This document shows positions 1-6,140 of a stretch of DNA of 6,140 bases, piece after piece (within the stretch, counting starts at the first letter, position 1; the number at the start of each line of letters is the position of its first letter). This DNA comes from Pseudomonadota bacterium (GTDB taxonomy: Bacteria; Pseudomonadota; Gammaproteobacteria; SZUA-229). Where the stretch lies: NCBI GenBank assembly GCA_015222965.1, contig JADFWF010000099.1, forward strand, positions 1 to 6,140, written 5' to 3'. The notes under the pieces were generated by a model. The model worked only from the letters and a program-made list of their open reading frames with translations, was not told the origin of the DNA and ran no database searches. A program made the position numbers and the translations under genes.

Positions 1-117
1 TATTATTTTCCCGCATTCAATATTGCTGACTCAGCGATCACGCTAGGCGCCGGATTATTGATCCTTGATATGTTTTTAGAGACAAAGCGCAACAAGACAA
101 TGAAAAATGAAAAATGA
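1..117 (+). CDS. lspA: Lipoprotein signal peptidase (signal peptidase II), C-terminal fragment
   Basis: This is the last 38 residues of an inner-membrane aspartyl protease that removes signal peptides from diacylglyceryl-modified prolipoproteins. The frame is open from base 1 and ends at TGA 115-117; the start lies outside the window. The fragment begins [13 protein letters not shown]. FNxADSAI is a hallmark LspA block, and its Asp is the second of the two catalytic aspartates in the family. The hydrophobic run [15 protein letters not shown] follows as the last transmembrane helix, then a short basic tail ([10 protein letters not shown]). Position supports the call, because lspA normally lies directly upstream of fkpB and ispH. 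The final residues and the stop codon are encoded inside a TGAAAAA tandem repeat, so the extreme C-terminus may vary between strains. The family call rests on the conserved motif plus synteny. Confidence 0.9.
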   Translation, partial: YYFPAFNIADSAITLGAGLLILDMFLETKRNKTMKNEK

Positions 118-121
118 AAAA
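101..121. repeat. Three tandem copies of the heptamer TGAAAAA across the lspA stop
   Basis: Perfect copies lie at 101-107, 108-114 and 115-121. The lspA stop codon is the first three bases of the third copy. Because the unit is 7 nt, gain or loss of one copy shifts the reading frame. With one copy fewer, the lspA frame would stay open through the adjacent palindromic element to a TAA at 206-208. Confidence 0.85.
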
Positions 122-127
122 TTATCT

Positions 128-205
128 CGTCATTGCGAGGAACGAAGCAATCGCATACAAATGACTCAGCTGCTATTGGAGATTGCTTCGTTCCTCGCAA
201 TGACG
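128..205. repeat. 78-bp palindromic repeat element with perfect 25-bp inverted arms
   Basis: The arm at 128-152 (beginning CGTCATTGCGAGG) is the exact reverse complement of 181-205, with a 28-nt spacer at 153-180. In RNA it would form a long hairpin. From memory, this arm sequence belongs to a dispersed repeat seen in many bacterial genomes, where it produces spurious peptides such as HCEERSN and VPRNDE. That recollection was not checked here. There is no transposase and no clear target-site duplication at the ends, so it is best described as MITE-like or a palindromic extragenic repeat. It fills most of the lspA-fkpB gap and ends 10 nt before the fkpB start codon. A T-run follows the stem on neither strand in good terminator form, so I do not call it a terminator. 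Confidence 0.85.
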
Positions 206-215
206 TAAAAAAATT

Positions 216-674
216 ATGGCCGATGAAATCAACATGAACAGTCTGGTATTAATGCACTATAGCCTCACATTGACCAACGGTACAGAAATTGAGAGTAGCT
301 TCGACGATGAACCTGTCGAGATCACCCTGGGTAACGGTGATGTAACTGAAGGTATGGAGCTGGCTCTGTTCGGCTTGAAAGAAGGCGATACTCAGACACT
401 GACATTAACTGCCGAACAGGGATTTGGCATCCGTGACGAAGACAATATTCACGACATGCCATTGTCTGATTTTCCTGAAAACCTCAGCCCTGAAGTCGGT
501 CTGTCTTACTCGTTCGAATCACCCGAGGATGGTGATATTCCCGGCACCGTGCTCAGCATAAAAGATGGCGCTGCGAAGATCGATTTCAACCACCCGCTTG
601 CCGGACAGCAGATCATATTCACTGTCGAAATACTGGGCATCAATAATGCGCATTCTGAAATCGAGTCAAATTAA
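216..674 (+). CDS. fkpB: FKBP-type peptidyl-prolyl cis-trans isomerase, FkpB/SlpA family
   Basis: This is a cytoplasmic prolyl isomerase and chaperone of the SlyD-like FKBP family, 152 aa, close to the usual length of about 150. The FKBP core comes from the N-terminal part (about residues 9-70, containing LxLxNGTEIESSF and the GLKEGD turn) and the C-terminal strand around 123-143. The insert-in-flap chaperone domain occupies about residues 71-122. The block DFNHPLAGQ at residues 123-131 is the family signature. No His-rich metal-binding tail is present, which separates it from SlyD. The ATG at 216 is preferred because the N-terminal extension before SLVLMHYSL matches the family. However, no clear Shine-Dalgarno is visible, since a repeat element ends 10 nt upstream, and an in-frame ATG at 234 is a fallback. 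ispH follows after 3 nt, so the two are very probably co-transcribed. Confidence 0.93.
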   Translation: MADEINMNSLVLMHYSLTLTNGTEIESSFDDEPVEITLGNGDVTEGMELALFGLKEGDTQTLTLTAEQGFGIRDEDNIHDMPLSDFPENLSPEVGLSYSFESPEDGDIPGTVLSIKDGAAKIDFNHPLAGQQIIFTVEILGINNAHSEIESN

Positions 675-677
675 ACG

Positions 678-1613
678 ATGAATATCTACCTCGCCAACCC
701 GCGTGGATTTTGCGCTGGCGTTGACCGTGCCATCGAGATCGTAGAACGCGCACTGGATATATTTTCAGCACCCATCTATGTCCGCCATGAGGTCGTCCAT
801 AATCGTTACGTGGTTAACGACCTGGTAACAAAGGGGGCGATTTTTGTCGAAGAACTCGATGAGATCCCTGATGGTGCAACAGTTATATTTAGCGCACACG
901 GCGTTTCACAACAGGTGCGCGATGATGCAAACAACAGGGACCTGCGCATTTTTGACGCGACCTGTCCGCTGGTCACCAAAGTCCACCTGGAAGTCGCCCG
1001 TTATGAACTAAATGCCGAAGATGTCATCCTTATCGGACATCCCGGCCACCCCGAAGTCGAAGGCACACTCGGTCAATACAAAAATAACCCGATCAGTAGT
1101 ATCTATCTGGTTGAGACAGTGGAAGACATAAACGCACTGGAAGTGAAAAACCCGCATGCTCTGGCTTACGTTACCCAGACAACATTGTCGGTTAGTGATA
1201 CAAAAAATATCATCGATGCCTTACGGCAGAAGTTTCCTGATATCCAGGGGCCACGTAAGAGTGACATCTGTTACGCCACACAAAACCGTCAGGATGCGGT
1301 AAAAGAACTGGCCGACAAGGTGGACGTATTTCTTGTTATCGGCTCTGCCAACAGCTCTAACTCAAACCGCCTGCGAGAGCTCGCAGAAAAACAGAATGTC
1401 GCCGCCTATCTGATCGATGGTGTTGAGGATATCGATAACAGCTGGTTTGATGATGCCCGGTCTATCGGCGTAACCGCAGGCGCGTCCGCACCCGAGGTTC
1501 TTGTTCAGGCAGTAATAACAATGCTGGAAAACTTATTTGAAACGACCATCATCACCAATGAAAAGGCAGCTGAAAACGTGCATTTTCAGCTGCCAAAAGA
1601 ACTGCGTATGTAA
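678..1613 (+). CDS. ispH: 4-hydroxy-3-methylbut-2-enyl diphosphate reductase
   Basis: IspH (LytB) is the cytoplasmic iron-sulfur enzyme that reduces HMBPP to isopentenyl and dimethylallyl diphosphate, the last step of the MEP isoprenoid pathway. The 311-aa length is typical and the gene looks complete. The three cluster-binding cysteines are visible: C12 in [13 protein letters not shown]96 in [10 protein letters not shown] and C198 in [11 protein letters not shown]. Substrate-pocket residues are also present: H41, H74, H124 and E126 in [12 protein letters not shown]168 in VTQTTLS, the SSNSNRL block at 226-232, and S270 in TAGASAPE. The start at 678 is 3 nt after the fkpB stop and lacks a strong Shine-Dalgarno, which suggests translational coupling. 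The last codons (residues 296-306) encode a perfect 12-bp stem-loop. The gene converges on the pilus genes, as in Pseudomonas-type genomes. Confidence 0.98.
   Translation: MNIYLANPRGFCAGVDRAIEIVERALDIFSAPIYVRHEVVHNRYVVNDLVTKGAIFVEELDEIPDGATVIFSAHGVSQQVRDDANNRDLRIFDATCPLVTKVHLEVARYELNAEDVILIGHPGHPEVEGTLGQYKNNPISSIYLVETVEDINALEVKNPHALAYVTQTTLSVSDTKNIIDALRQKFPDIQGPRKSDICYATQNRQDAVKELADKVDVFLVIGSANSSNSNRLRELAEKQNVAAYLIDGVEDIDNSWFDDARSIGVTAGASAPEVLVQAVITMLENLFETTIITNEKAAENVHFQLPKELRM
1565..1594 (-). terminator. Stem-loop inside the ispH 3' end, candidate terminator for the minus-strand pilus operon
   Basis: Arms 1565-1576 (GGCAGCTGAAAA) and 1583-1594 are perfect reverse complements around a 6-nt loop. 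Read on the minus strand, the GC-rich base of the stem is followed by TTTT (1564-1561), the usual order for a Rho-independent terminator, though with only four T. On the plus strand the stem is followed by AAAA, so it would not terminate ispH. It lies about 90 nt beyond the pilE stop and antisense to ispH codons 296-306. The structure is certain from sequence; the function is inferred. Confidence 0.45.
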
Positions 1614-1622
1614 TTTAACAAC

Positions 1623-1637
1623 ACTTATAATATAAGT
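1623..1637. other. AT-rich palindrome in the ispH-pilE convergent gap
   Basis: ACTTATA at 1623-1629 and TATAAGT at 1631-1637 are perfect inverted arms around one central A. As RNA it would fold with only a few weak A-U pairs, followed on the plus strand by a short TTTC. It could contribute to ending ispH transcription, but the stem is weak. No stronger plus-strand terminator is seen between the two stop codons. Confidence 0.35.
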
Positions 1638-1663
1638 TTCATACCAGGCAGTTTCATACCAGG
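1635..1663. repeat. Two tandem copies of a 14-bp sequence, period 15
   Basis: AGTTTCATACCAGG occurs at 1635-1648 and again at 1650-1663, separated by a single C. It lies wholly in the non-coding gap between the convergent ispH and pilE stop codons and looks like a recent local duplication. Confidence 0.8.
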
Positions 1664-1682
1664 TGACTACTTAAAGAAAAGC

Positions 1683-2069
1683 CTACCAGCAGTTAACGCT
1701 GCTTGCATTACCGCTTTCTTCACCTTTTACGCCTACTGAATCCAGTGTTAGCGTATATTGATTGGCATCCACAGGCTCTGCTGCTAACTTATAATAAAAT
1801 GCTGTTGATGCCTGCGCAAAAGATATATCATAATAACCTTTCGGGCTGCTAGCATTTGCCAGCGTTGCACCGTCATATGTATCACCAACATTATAGAACT
1901 CTTCCATCAGGGCGGCCTGTTGCAGCAATGTATCCATTCCGTCAGAGCATTCTGCTTTATTTGCATACTCCGTAAAAGAGGGGTAAGCAATTGCTGTCAG
2001 AATACCGATGATAACAACTGTAACCATCAGCTCTACTAAAGTAAATCCACTATTATTTTTTATAATCAT
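1683..2069 (-). CDS. pilE: Type IV pilus minor pilin, PilE-like
   Basis: This type IV pilin-like protein is 128 aa. It has a short leader, MIIKNNSG, ending in the prepilin peptidase site G8/F9, followed by mature FTLVELMVTVVIIGILTAIA. Glu at mature position 5 (residue 13) and the hydrophobic N-terminal helix are canonical. Two cysteines, C41 just after the helix and C127 next to the C-terminus, probably form the usual pilin disulfide loop. The QQAALMEEFYN...TYDG segment and the compact size fit the PilE-type minor pilins, which sit with PilY1 and other minor pilins in the tip or priming complex. Its ATG overlaps the pilY1 stop by one base (TAATG), and a GAGGT-like Shine-Dalgarno lies inside the pilY1 end, so translation is probably coupled. 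The family is certain; the specific name PilE rests mostly on position between pilY1 and ispH. Confidence 0.9.
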   Translation of the reverse strand: MIIKNNSGFTLVELMVTVVIIGILTAIAYPSFTEYANKAECSDGMDTLLQQAALMEEFYNVGDTYDGATLANASSPKGYYDISFAQASTAFYYKLAAEPVDANQYTLTLDSVGVKGEESGNASSVNCW

Positions 2070-5000
2070 TATTTTTCTACCTCATACCAGTAGGTTTTAC
2101 GAACACCCAGATCTAAATCAGGTGGAAGACATTCTGTACCAATACATAAAGTCGGTACACCCTCATCGGTGATAATAACGTTTGGTGACGGTGGAATACC
2201 ACCACGCACCAATTCTACATGGCGTTGCGGCCTCTTATCAATGCCTGCCGGGAAGGTAGGCGTTGCGTCCTGAATATCCATAAAGAATACTTTACCCAAA
2301 CCGATATTCGGCTCACAAATACTGGCTGATGAGAACATGTTTGGTGTAAACGTTGACAAGATGACCTGACCTTGAAGAATCAATGGCTCCGCCAGACCTT
2401 TTTCACCCAGCCATGTACCTGGATTATTCTCATCTTCAAGATCAATATACCAGCCTTCAGCACCTCGTATATTGGCGAGCTCGGCATCCCTGGAGGCATC
2501 ATCTGCACCATCACCACCTGCAATATTATCTGTTGCATCATGCAAGGCTGACTCAAGCAGCGTGGTGTAACCCGTCTTAATGAGACCAGTATCCCTGTCT
2601 TTCAACATATAGATTCGATCGTGCACCGCAGTGTCCAGAGGATGCGCTCTAAAACCAGAACTTAGCGCCAGCGCATGATACTTACCATCTTTAGCACCGA
2701 CCAGTGCCACATCCGGAGGGTAATAAAAACGACGCGCATTCTCAACACCGGTATCAGCAAGGTCGGCAATTCGCGCACCCGTAATAGAACCACTCAAAGC
2801 GGTACCATTAGTATTATCGATATCAAAACGGAATACCTGGCCACCAACATCAACTGCGTAGAGACGGTCGATAAAACCATCACCACTGATATCCAGTGGT
2901 TTAACGCGGGCAGGGATGCCATATTCCATTTCTGCTGTTGGCGAATTGCCATCTTTACCGGCAGACCATAAACGCTTACCAGATAATGCATCTGCGATAT
3001 AGATTGTACGTCCGACTGAATCCGTGGTTCTGACAGTCGCACTATCTTGCGCCTTATCATAGCCACCACCAAACATCAGCACTGTTTTCTCAGTAGAACC
3101 GTCTTTAATCTTTTCGACATTAACCGCCGACCAGGTATCACCCAGTTCAGTGTATTCACCTGTGCCACCTTTGATAACCCAAAGCAGTTCTGGCTTGGTT
3201 TTTACAGTCACATCCAGTGCATAAATATTTCGACCACCACGACGCATGCCGACAAACAGGACAACGCGGTCGGAACCACTAATTGTACCGTCATTATTAA
3301 CATCATCGATCCAGGCAACCACATCGCCATCCAGACCATAGAGTTTTGGCCCGCCAAGGTTTTCCATCGCTGTAGATAATTTAGGCAAAGATTCTTGTGG
3401 AATGAATGAAAACAGTTCTGCACCATCTTTCGTATCAATAGCATGCAGGTAACCATCATTGGTAGCGACATAAGCGATCAGATCAGGGTTGGTGGCCGTT
3501 CCGCCATATTGCACTAATGCTGGTTGTGCGTGCAACGGATCACCCATCTGGGGACGTGCATCCGTATAAGTATTTGCAGTACCAAACTGGCTCAATGCAT
3601 CAATACCGTTAGCCCAGTTAACCAGTGTTTCGCGGTAAGGTGTACCGACCACATACTCGGGGTATCCCGTGATACCCAATAATGAATCCGTTAATGCCGA
3701 ATTTGATATTTCTACCGCGTTAACACCTGAAGTCAATGCTTGCGTCGCAGGAACGTCAACACCATCAGAAGAAGCATAAGTACCGGTGGTGGTATAAACA
3801 TTCCTGGAGTTCGTTAATACACTGGCAGCGCCACCTTCAGCGACCTCTTTACCATCAGCAGCACCTGTGGTCCAGTAGCTCTTGGCAGTATCACTAAAGA
3901 ACCCGGTTTTATCATCAATCGCATGAACGGGCACAGATGCTGTTGATATCGCATCAGCAATAAACGGTACTTTCTTTCCAGCAACAGTTTCGAATTCCAG
4001 CTTATATTTTTTCAGATTACCATCCCAGTGGTTGCCATCACCCGGCTTGAATAATGTGAAATACAGGTCATCAAGATGTGTCGAACGGTTAAACGCGTTG
4101 ACAGAAACCGCTGGCGAAGAAAACGTACTGTTAACCTGCAGGGCAGAAGCAATAATTAAATTAAAAATTTCAATGAGTGACGCTTCATCTGATGCAAAAT
4201 AAGGCGTGCCACCACCTCTGGTGGCAGTGTCTTCCATCAATCGAATACCACCTGGATCTCCAAGATTAAAACCAATGGTATGTGTAATGACATTTTGCAC
4301 ACCTTGCGTTTCTGGCTTACTGGCATCATCAGCTAATATATCCTGGGTAAACCCCCATGCCGAAAGCTCATCCATACAGTTGTCATCAGTAGCCGAGACT
4401 GAATTAAACGCATTTTTATTATCGTCCCACGCATCAGAAGTGTACGCGGTGTTGCAGGAACCGACTGTAAACCCGGGCAATACTCCCTGGCGCGATGCGC
4501 TAACATCATCCTTTGTTGGCTGACCATCACTGAGCATGACGATATAGTTCTTGTCACACTGAGAGCTGATTGGGCTTATATAATACTGTGTTCCGCCATT
4601 GATTTCCGTTGATTCACCAGTGCTTTTGGGAACTGAAGTTTTACCATAATCCGTTTTTTTGCCGCCAAAATACAATAAGGCTTCATAATGAACTTCTGAT
4701 AATGGTGTCCAGCTCTCTGGCTTAAGGGTTTCTAATTCTGAGAAAAAGTTATTACGACTCGCGCCTACGTCTAAGATAGGGTAAAGCACCGGGCCGCCCT
4801 CTGAATTTTTATCAAAACGCATCAGCCCAATATCCACCCGGGTATTACCCCGCACCATAATATCAACCGCTGCCTGCACCTGTTCCAGGTAAGTTTTCCA
4901 TACCAGAATCACAGACGTATCCTTTAGGTAGTTAAGATAATTACCATCCCACAACTGCAAGTTACCTGAGCCACCAGACCAAACTGGATGCGGCACTTTA

Positions 5001-5593
5001 GGGTCGGCCGGTGTTGTAGACGTATAACCGGTGCCACCGTCTTCTATATATCTAGCACCAGTGGAAGTTAAGCCGTGTATGCCACTATCAGAAAGACATT
5101 CAACGTTATAGCTGCGTTCGGCACTGGTACCGATCGTTAGTTCACGCCATTTATTCTTTACCGTGTCAAATTGGGCTAACTGGTCAGAAAATGTTCCAAT
5201 CATCAGTAAAGCACCTTCCTCTGGCGGTGATTTTTTTGTACCATCGGCTTCATAGCCAACATTTGCATGGTTACACATCAATGAGGCGCGATCAAACCAG
5301 TCTGTACTGCTGGTACAGTCTGGGAGCTTACCATTTGAGACAAAGTAGATGCCGTCTGGCTCGCAGCCAGCGCCACTGTAATTACCTGAAGAGTCATACG
5401 ATTCCTTTACTTCAGATTTAGTTCCCATGCTGCCCGAGGTATCAACCACAAACAAGATATTCGGGTTAGATGATGCAGCATTTGCACCAAGGCTGGTATA
5501 AATTTCGATGTCTTCCGCCGTAGCAACAGGCACAACAGAACTGCTCAATATTAAGCCAGCCAGAACTGCTTTTATTTGATGAATGATTTTCAT
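2069..5593 (-). CDS. pilY1: PilY1/PilC-family type IV pilus tip adhesin and assembly protein
   Basis: This is a secreted, pilus-tip-associated protein of 1174 aa, typical for PilY1. A Sec signal peptide is visible (basic MKIIHQIK, hydrophobic core, likely cleavage after ATA at residue 26). The N-terminal half carries a von Willebrand A fold with a MIDAS: DTSGS at 51-55, T296 in SWTPLSE and D356 in MLSDGQPT. The C-terminal half (about 640-1110) is the PilC/PilY beta-propeller, with AYVATNDGYLHAIDTKDG at 708-725 and GGRNIYALDV at 787-796. Two Asp-rich calcium-loop candidates occur at 764-775 (DVNNDGTISGSD) and 901-909 (DISGDGFID); the second matches the loop that controls pilus retraction in Pseudomonas PilY1. 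No RGD is present. Ten cysteines remain after the signal peptide, including the C1150/C1155 pair near the C-terminus. The start is supported by an AGAGG Shine-Dalgarno 6 nt upstream. It overlaps pilE by 1 nt. Confidence 0.96.
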   Translation of the reverse strand: MKIIHQIKAVLAGLILSSSVVPVATAEDIEIYTSLGANAASSNPNILFVVDTSGSMGTKSEVKESYDSSGNYSGAGCEPDGIYFVSNGKLPDCTSSTDWFDRASLMCNHANVGYEADGTKKSPPEEGALLMIGTFSDQLAQFDTVKNKWRELTIGTSAERSYNVECLSDSGIHGLTSTGARYIEDGGTGYTSTTPADPKVPHPVWSGGSGNLQLWDGNYLNYLKDTSVILVWKTYLEQVQAAVDIMVRGNTRVDIGLMRFDKNSEGGPVLYPILDVGASRNNFFSELETLKPESWTPLSEVHYEALLYFGGKKTDYGKTSVPKSTGESTEINGGTQYYISPISSQCDKNYIVMLSDGQPTKDDVSASRQGVLPGFTVGSCNTAYTSDAWDDNKNAFNSVSATDDNCMDELSAWGFTQDILADDASKPETQGVQNVITHTIGFNLGDPGGIRLMEDTATRGGGTPYFASDEASLIEIFNLIIASALQVNSTFSSPAVSVNAFNRSTHLDDLYFTLFKPGDGNHWDGNLKKYKLEFETVAGKKVPFIADAISTASVPVHAIDDKTGFFSDTAKSYWTTGAADGKEVAEGGAASVLTNSRNVYTTTGTYASSDGVDVPATQALTSGVNAVEISNSALTDSLLGITGYPEYVVGTPYRETLVNWANGIDALSQFGTANTYTDARPQMGDPLHAQPALVQYGGTATNPDLIAYVATNDGYLHAIDTKDGAELFSFIPQESLPKLSTAMENLGGPKLYGLDGDVVAWIDDVNNDGTISGSDRVVLFVGMRRGGRNIYALDVTVKTKPELLWVIKGGTGEYTELGDTWSAVNVEKIKDGSTEKTVLMFGGGYDKAQDSATVRTTDSVGRTIYIADALSGKRLWSAGKDGNSPTAEMEYGIPARVKPLDISGDGFIDRLYAVDVGGQVFRFDIDNTNGTALSGSITGARIADLADTGVENARRFYYPPDVALVGAKDGKYHALALSSGFRAHPLDTAVHDRIYMLKDRDTGLIKTGYTTLLESALHDATDNIAGGDGADDASRDAELANIRGAEGWYIDLEDENNPGTWLGEKGLAEPLILQGQVILSTFTPNMFSSASICEPNIGLGKVFFMDIQDATPTFPAGIDKRPQRHVELVRGGIPPSPNVIITDEGVPTLCIGTECLPPDLDLGVRKTYWYEVEK

Positions 5594-5693
5594 AACGAAC
5601 CTCTACCTTTAATACTCTACGGTTTTTACCAATACGATAAATACCGATCTATTTTCCTAATCTATAGTTAATCTACGTTACTGGCAGCCGCTG

Positions 5694-6017
5694 CTACCAG
5701 CGTATATACTGTACTTCTTGTGTTTCGGGGTTAAATGAAACCATGGCGAATTTACCAGCACGGCCTCTTGCTTCAAAAATACTTACATCGACACCATCGA
5801 TACTGGCTTTCGAATTCGCAGTGATCTTTACAAAATTAAAATCACAGCCTTCACAATGAATGCCTTTTACGATCCCGGTGCCATCGTTGGATAACTTGAT
5901 ACCCAAAGCACCCAATTCAACCACTCTAAAAGGCATTTCTTCCGCCAGCAGATTTAAACTGAAAAACATCAGCAGAAGCATTAAAAACCGATTGATAATT
6001 TTTTTATTAAAACTCAT
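5694..6017 (-). CDS. Small secreted protein of unknown function with a CxxC motif, in the minor-pilin operon
   Basis: I do not recognise this protein family. The product is about 107 aa: a Sec-type signal peptide (MSFNKKIINR followed by a Leu/Phe-rich core, likely cleavage at LLA/EE) and then about 82 mature residues, probably periplasmic or exported. The mature part looks beta-rich and has one pair of cysteines in HCEGCDF plus a C-terminal VQYIRW. ATG 6017 is preferred because AGAGG lies 8 nt upstream; an in-frame ATG at 6023 would leave only 2 nt spacing and add two residues. It sits 27 nt after a probable minor-pilin gene and about 100 nt before pilY1, on the same strand, so a role in pilus tip assembly or PilY1 folding is plausible. 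It could be a counterpart of Pseudomonas PilY2, another small protein of this cluster, but PilY2 lies downstream of pilY1 and I cannot show similarity. Confidence 0.8.
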   Translation of the reverse strand: MSFNKKIINRFLMLLLMFFSLNLLAEEMPFRVVELGALGIKLSNDGTGIVKGIHCEGCDFNFVKITANSKASIDGVDVSIFEARGRAGKFAMVSFNPETQEVQYIRW

Positions 6018-6025
6018 GACCATGC

Positions 6026-6030
6026 CCTCT
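6026..6030 (-). promoter_or_regulatory. Shine-Dalgarno AGAGG that decides the start of the small CxxC protein
   Basis: Read on the minus strand, AGAGG is followed by 8 nt and then the ATG at 6017. The competing ATG at 6023 is only 2 nt away, too close for efficient initiation. The same AGAGG motif stands 6 nt before the pilY1 start. Confidence 0.55.
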
Positions 6031-6044
6031 TATATATTTAGTCA

Positions 6045-6140
6045 CTATTTATCACAGGAAGCAGCAGGGAAACGTATGCCTTGCGCTTGCGTCGATGTTG
6101 CCGTACCAGACTTATTACCGCCGGAAGCGAGAATATCAAA
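6045..6140 (-). CDS. C-terminal fragment of a probable minor pilin (PilX-like)
   Basis: An open frame enters from the right edge and ends at TAG 6045-6047, giving 31 residues (FDILASGGNKSG... ending FPAASCDK). The Gly/Ser/Thr-rich stretch leading to QGIRFPAASC, with a Cys near the end, resembles the C-terminal strand of type IV minor pilins and their assembly proteins. The position directly upstream of the pilY1 region matches pilX in the order pilV-pilW-pilX-pilY1. The diagnostic N-terminal helix is outside the window, so PilX versus PilW cannot be settled, and the reading frame itself is supported mainly by position and composition. The following gene starts 27 nt later, consistent with one operon. 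Confidence 0.6.
   Translation of the reverse strand, partial: FDILASGGNKSGTATSTQAQGIRFPAASCDK

Noticed and set aside
3..200. Minus-strand 65-aa frame opposite the lspA end
   Set aside because: It is made of the palindromic repeat (VPRNDE-type peptide) plus antisense of the lspA C-terminus, with no plausible start context.
128..205. Palindromic element as a Rho-independent terminator
   Set aside because: The plus strand after the stem is TAAAAAAATT, not T-rich. The minus strand has a T-rich stretch some bases beyond the stem but no gene to terminate there.
2383..5421. Several plus-strand frames of 65-110 aa, and minus-strand frames of 74-92 aa, inside the pilY1 region
   Set aside because: All lie within the 1174-codon pilY1 gene in other frames. 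Their translations are low-complexity or His/Thr/Met-rich with no domain signature, as expected of shadows.
5594..5693. Possible internal promoter or operator upstream of pilY1
   Set aside because: The stretch is AT-rich with short repeated motifs (AATCTA twice), but I could not find a -35/-10 pair with acceptable spacing. Read-through from the upstream pilus genes is the simpler reading.
5681..5700. Imperfect 8-bp hairpin at the end of the small CxxC gene
   Set aside because: It has one mismatch in the stem and no T-run on the minus strand, so it is not supported as a terminator before pilY1.
1..6140. A wholly new multi-gene system such as defence, CRISPR or a mobile island
   Set aside because: Every sizeable gene except the small CxxC protein fits a known housekeeping or type IV pilus family. 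No nucleases, integrases, array repeats or RNA genes are visible.

Overview
The window looks like part of a gammaproteobacterial chromosome of moderate GC content. It has two gene blocks that converge on each other. The layout matches the Pseudomonas-type arrangement in which the minor-pilin cluster (fimU-pilV-pilW-pilX-pilY1-pilE) ends next to ispH-fkpB-lspA. I recognise families and gene order but cannot name a genus.

Left block, plus strand (1-1613): the 3' end of lspA (signal peptidase II), fkpB (SlpA/FkpB-type FKBP prolyl isomerase) and ispH (last enzyme of the MEP isoprenoid pathway). This is the tail of the classic ileS-lspA-fkpB-ispH operon. fkpB and ispH are 3 nt apart. lspA and fkpB are separated by 98 nt holding a heptamer tandem repeat across the lspA stop codon and a 78-bp palindromic repeat element with perfect 25-bp arms.

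Convergent junction (1614-1682): a short non-coding gap with an AT-rich palindrome and a 15-bp tandem duplication. A 12-bp perfect stem-loop lies just inside the 3' end of ispH. Its short T-tract is on the minus strand, so it is best read as a weak terminator candidate for the pilus operon.

Right block, minus strand (6140 down to 1683): the C-terminus of a probable minor pilin (PilX-like), a small secreted protein of unknown function with a CxxC motif, a full-length PilY1/PilC-type tip adhesin (1174 aa; von Willebrand A domain, calcium loops, C-terminal beta-propeller) and a PilE-type minor pilin whose start overlaps the pilY1 stop by 1 nt. Together these would encode the type IV pilus tip or priming complex, which initiates pilus assembly and mediates adhesion and surface sensing.

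I see no CRISPR array, tRNA, rRNA, transposase or defence system. The least explained items are the small CxxC protein between the pilX-like gene and pilY1, the palindromic element in the lspA operon, and the stem-loop inside ispH.
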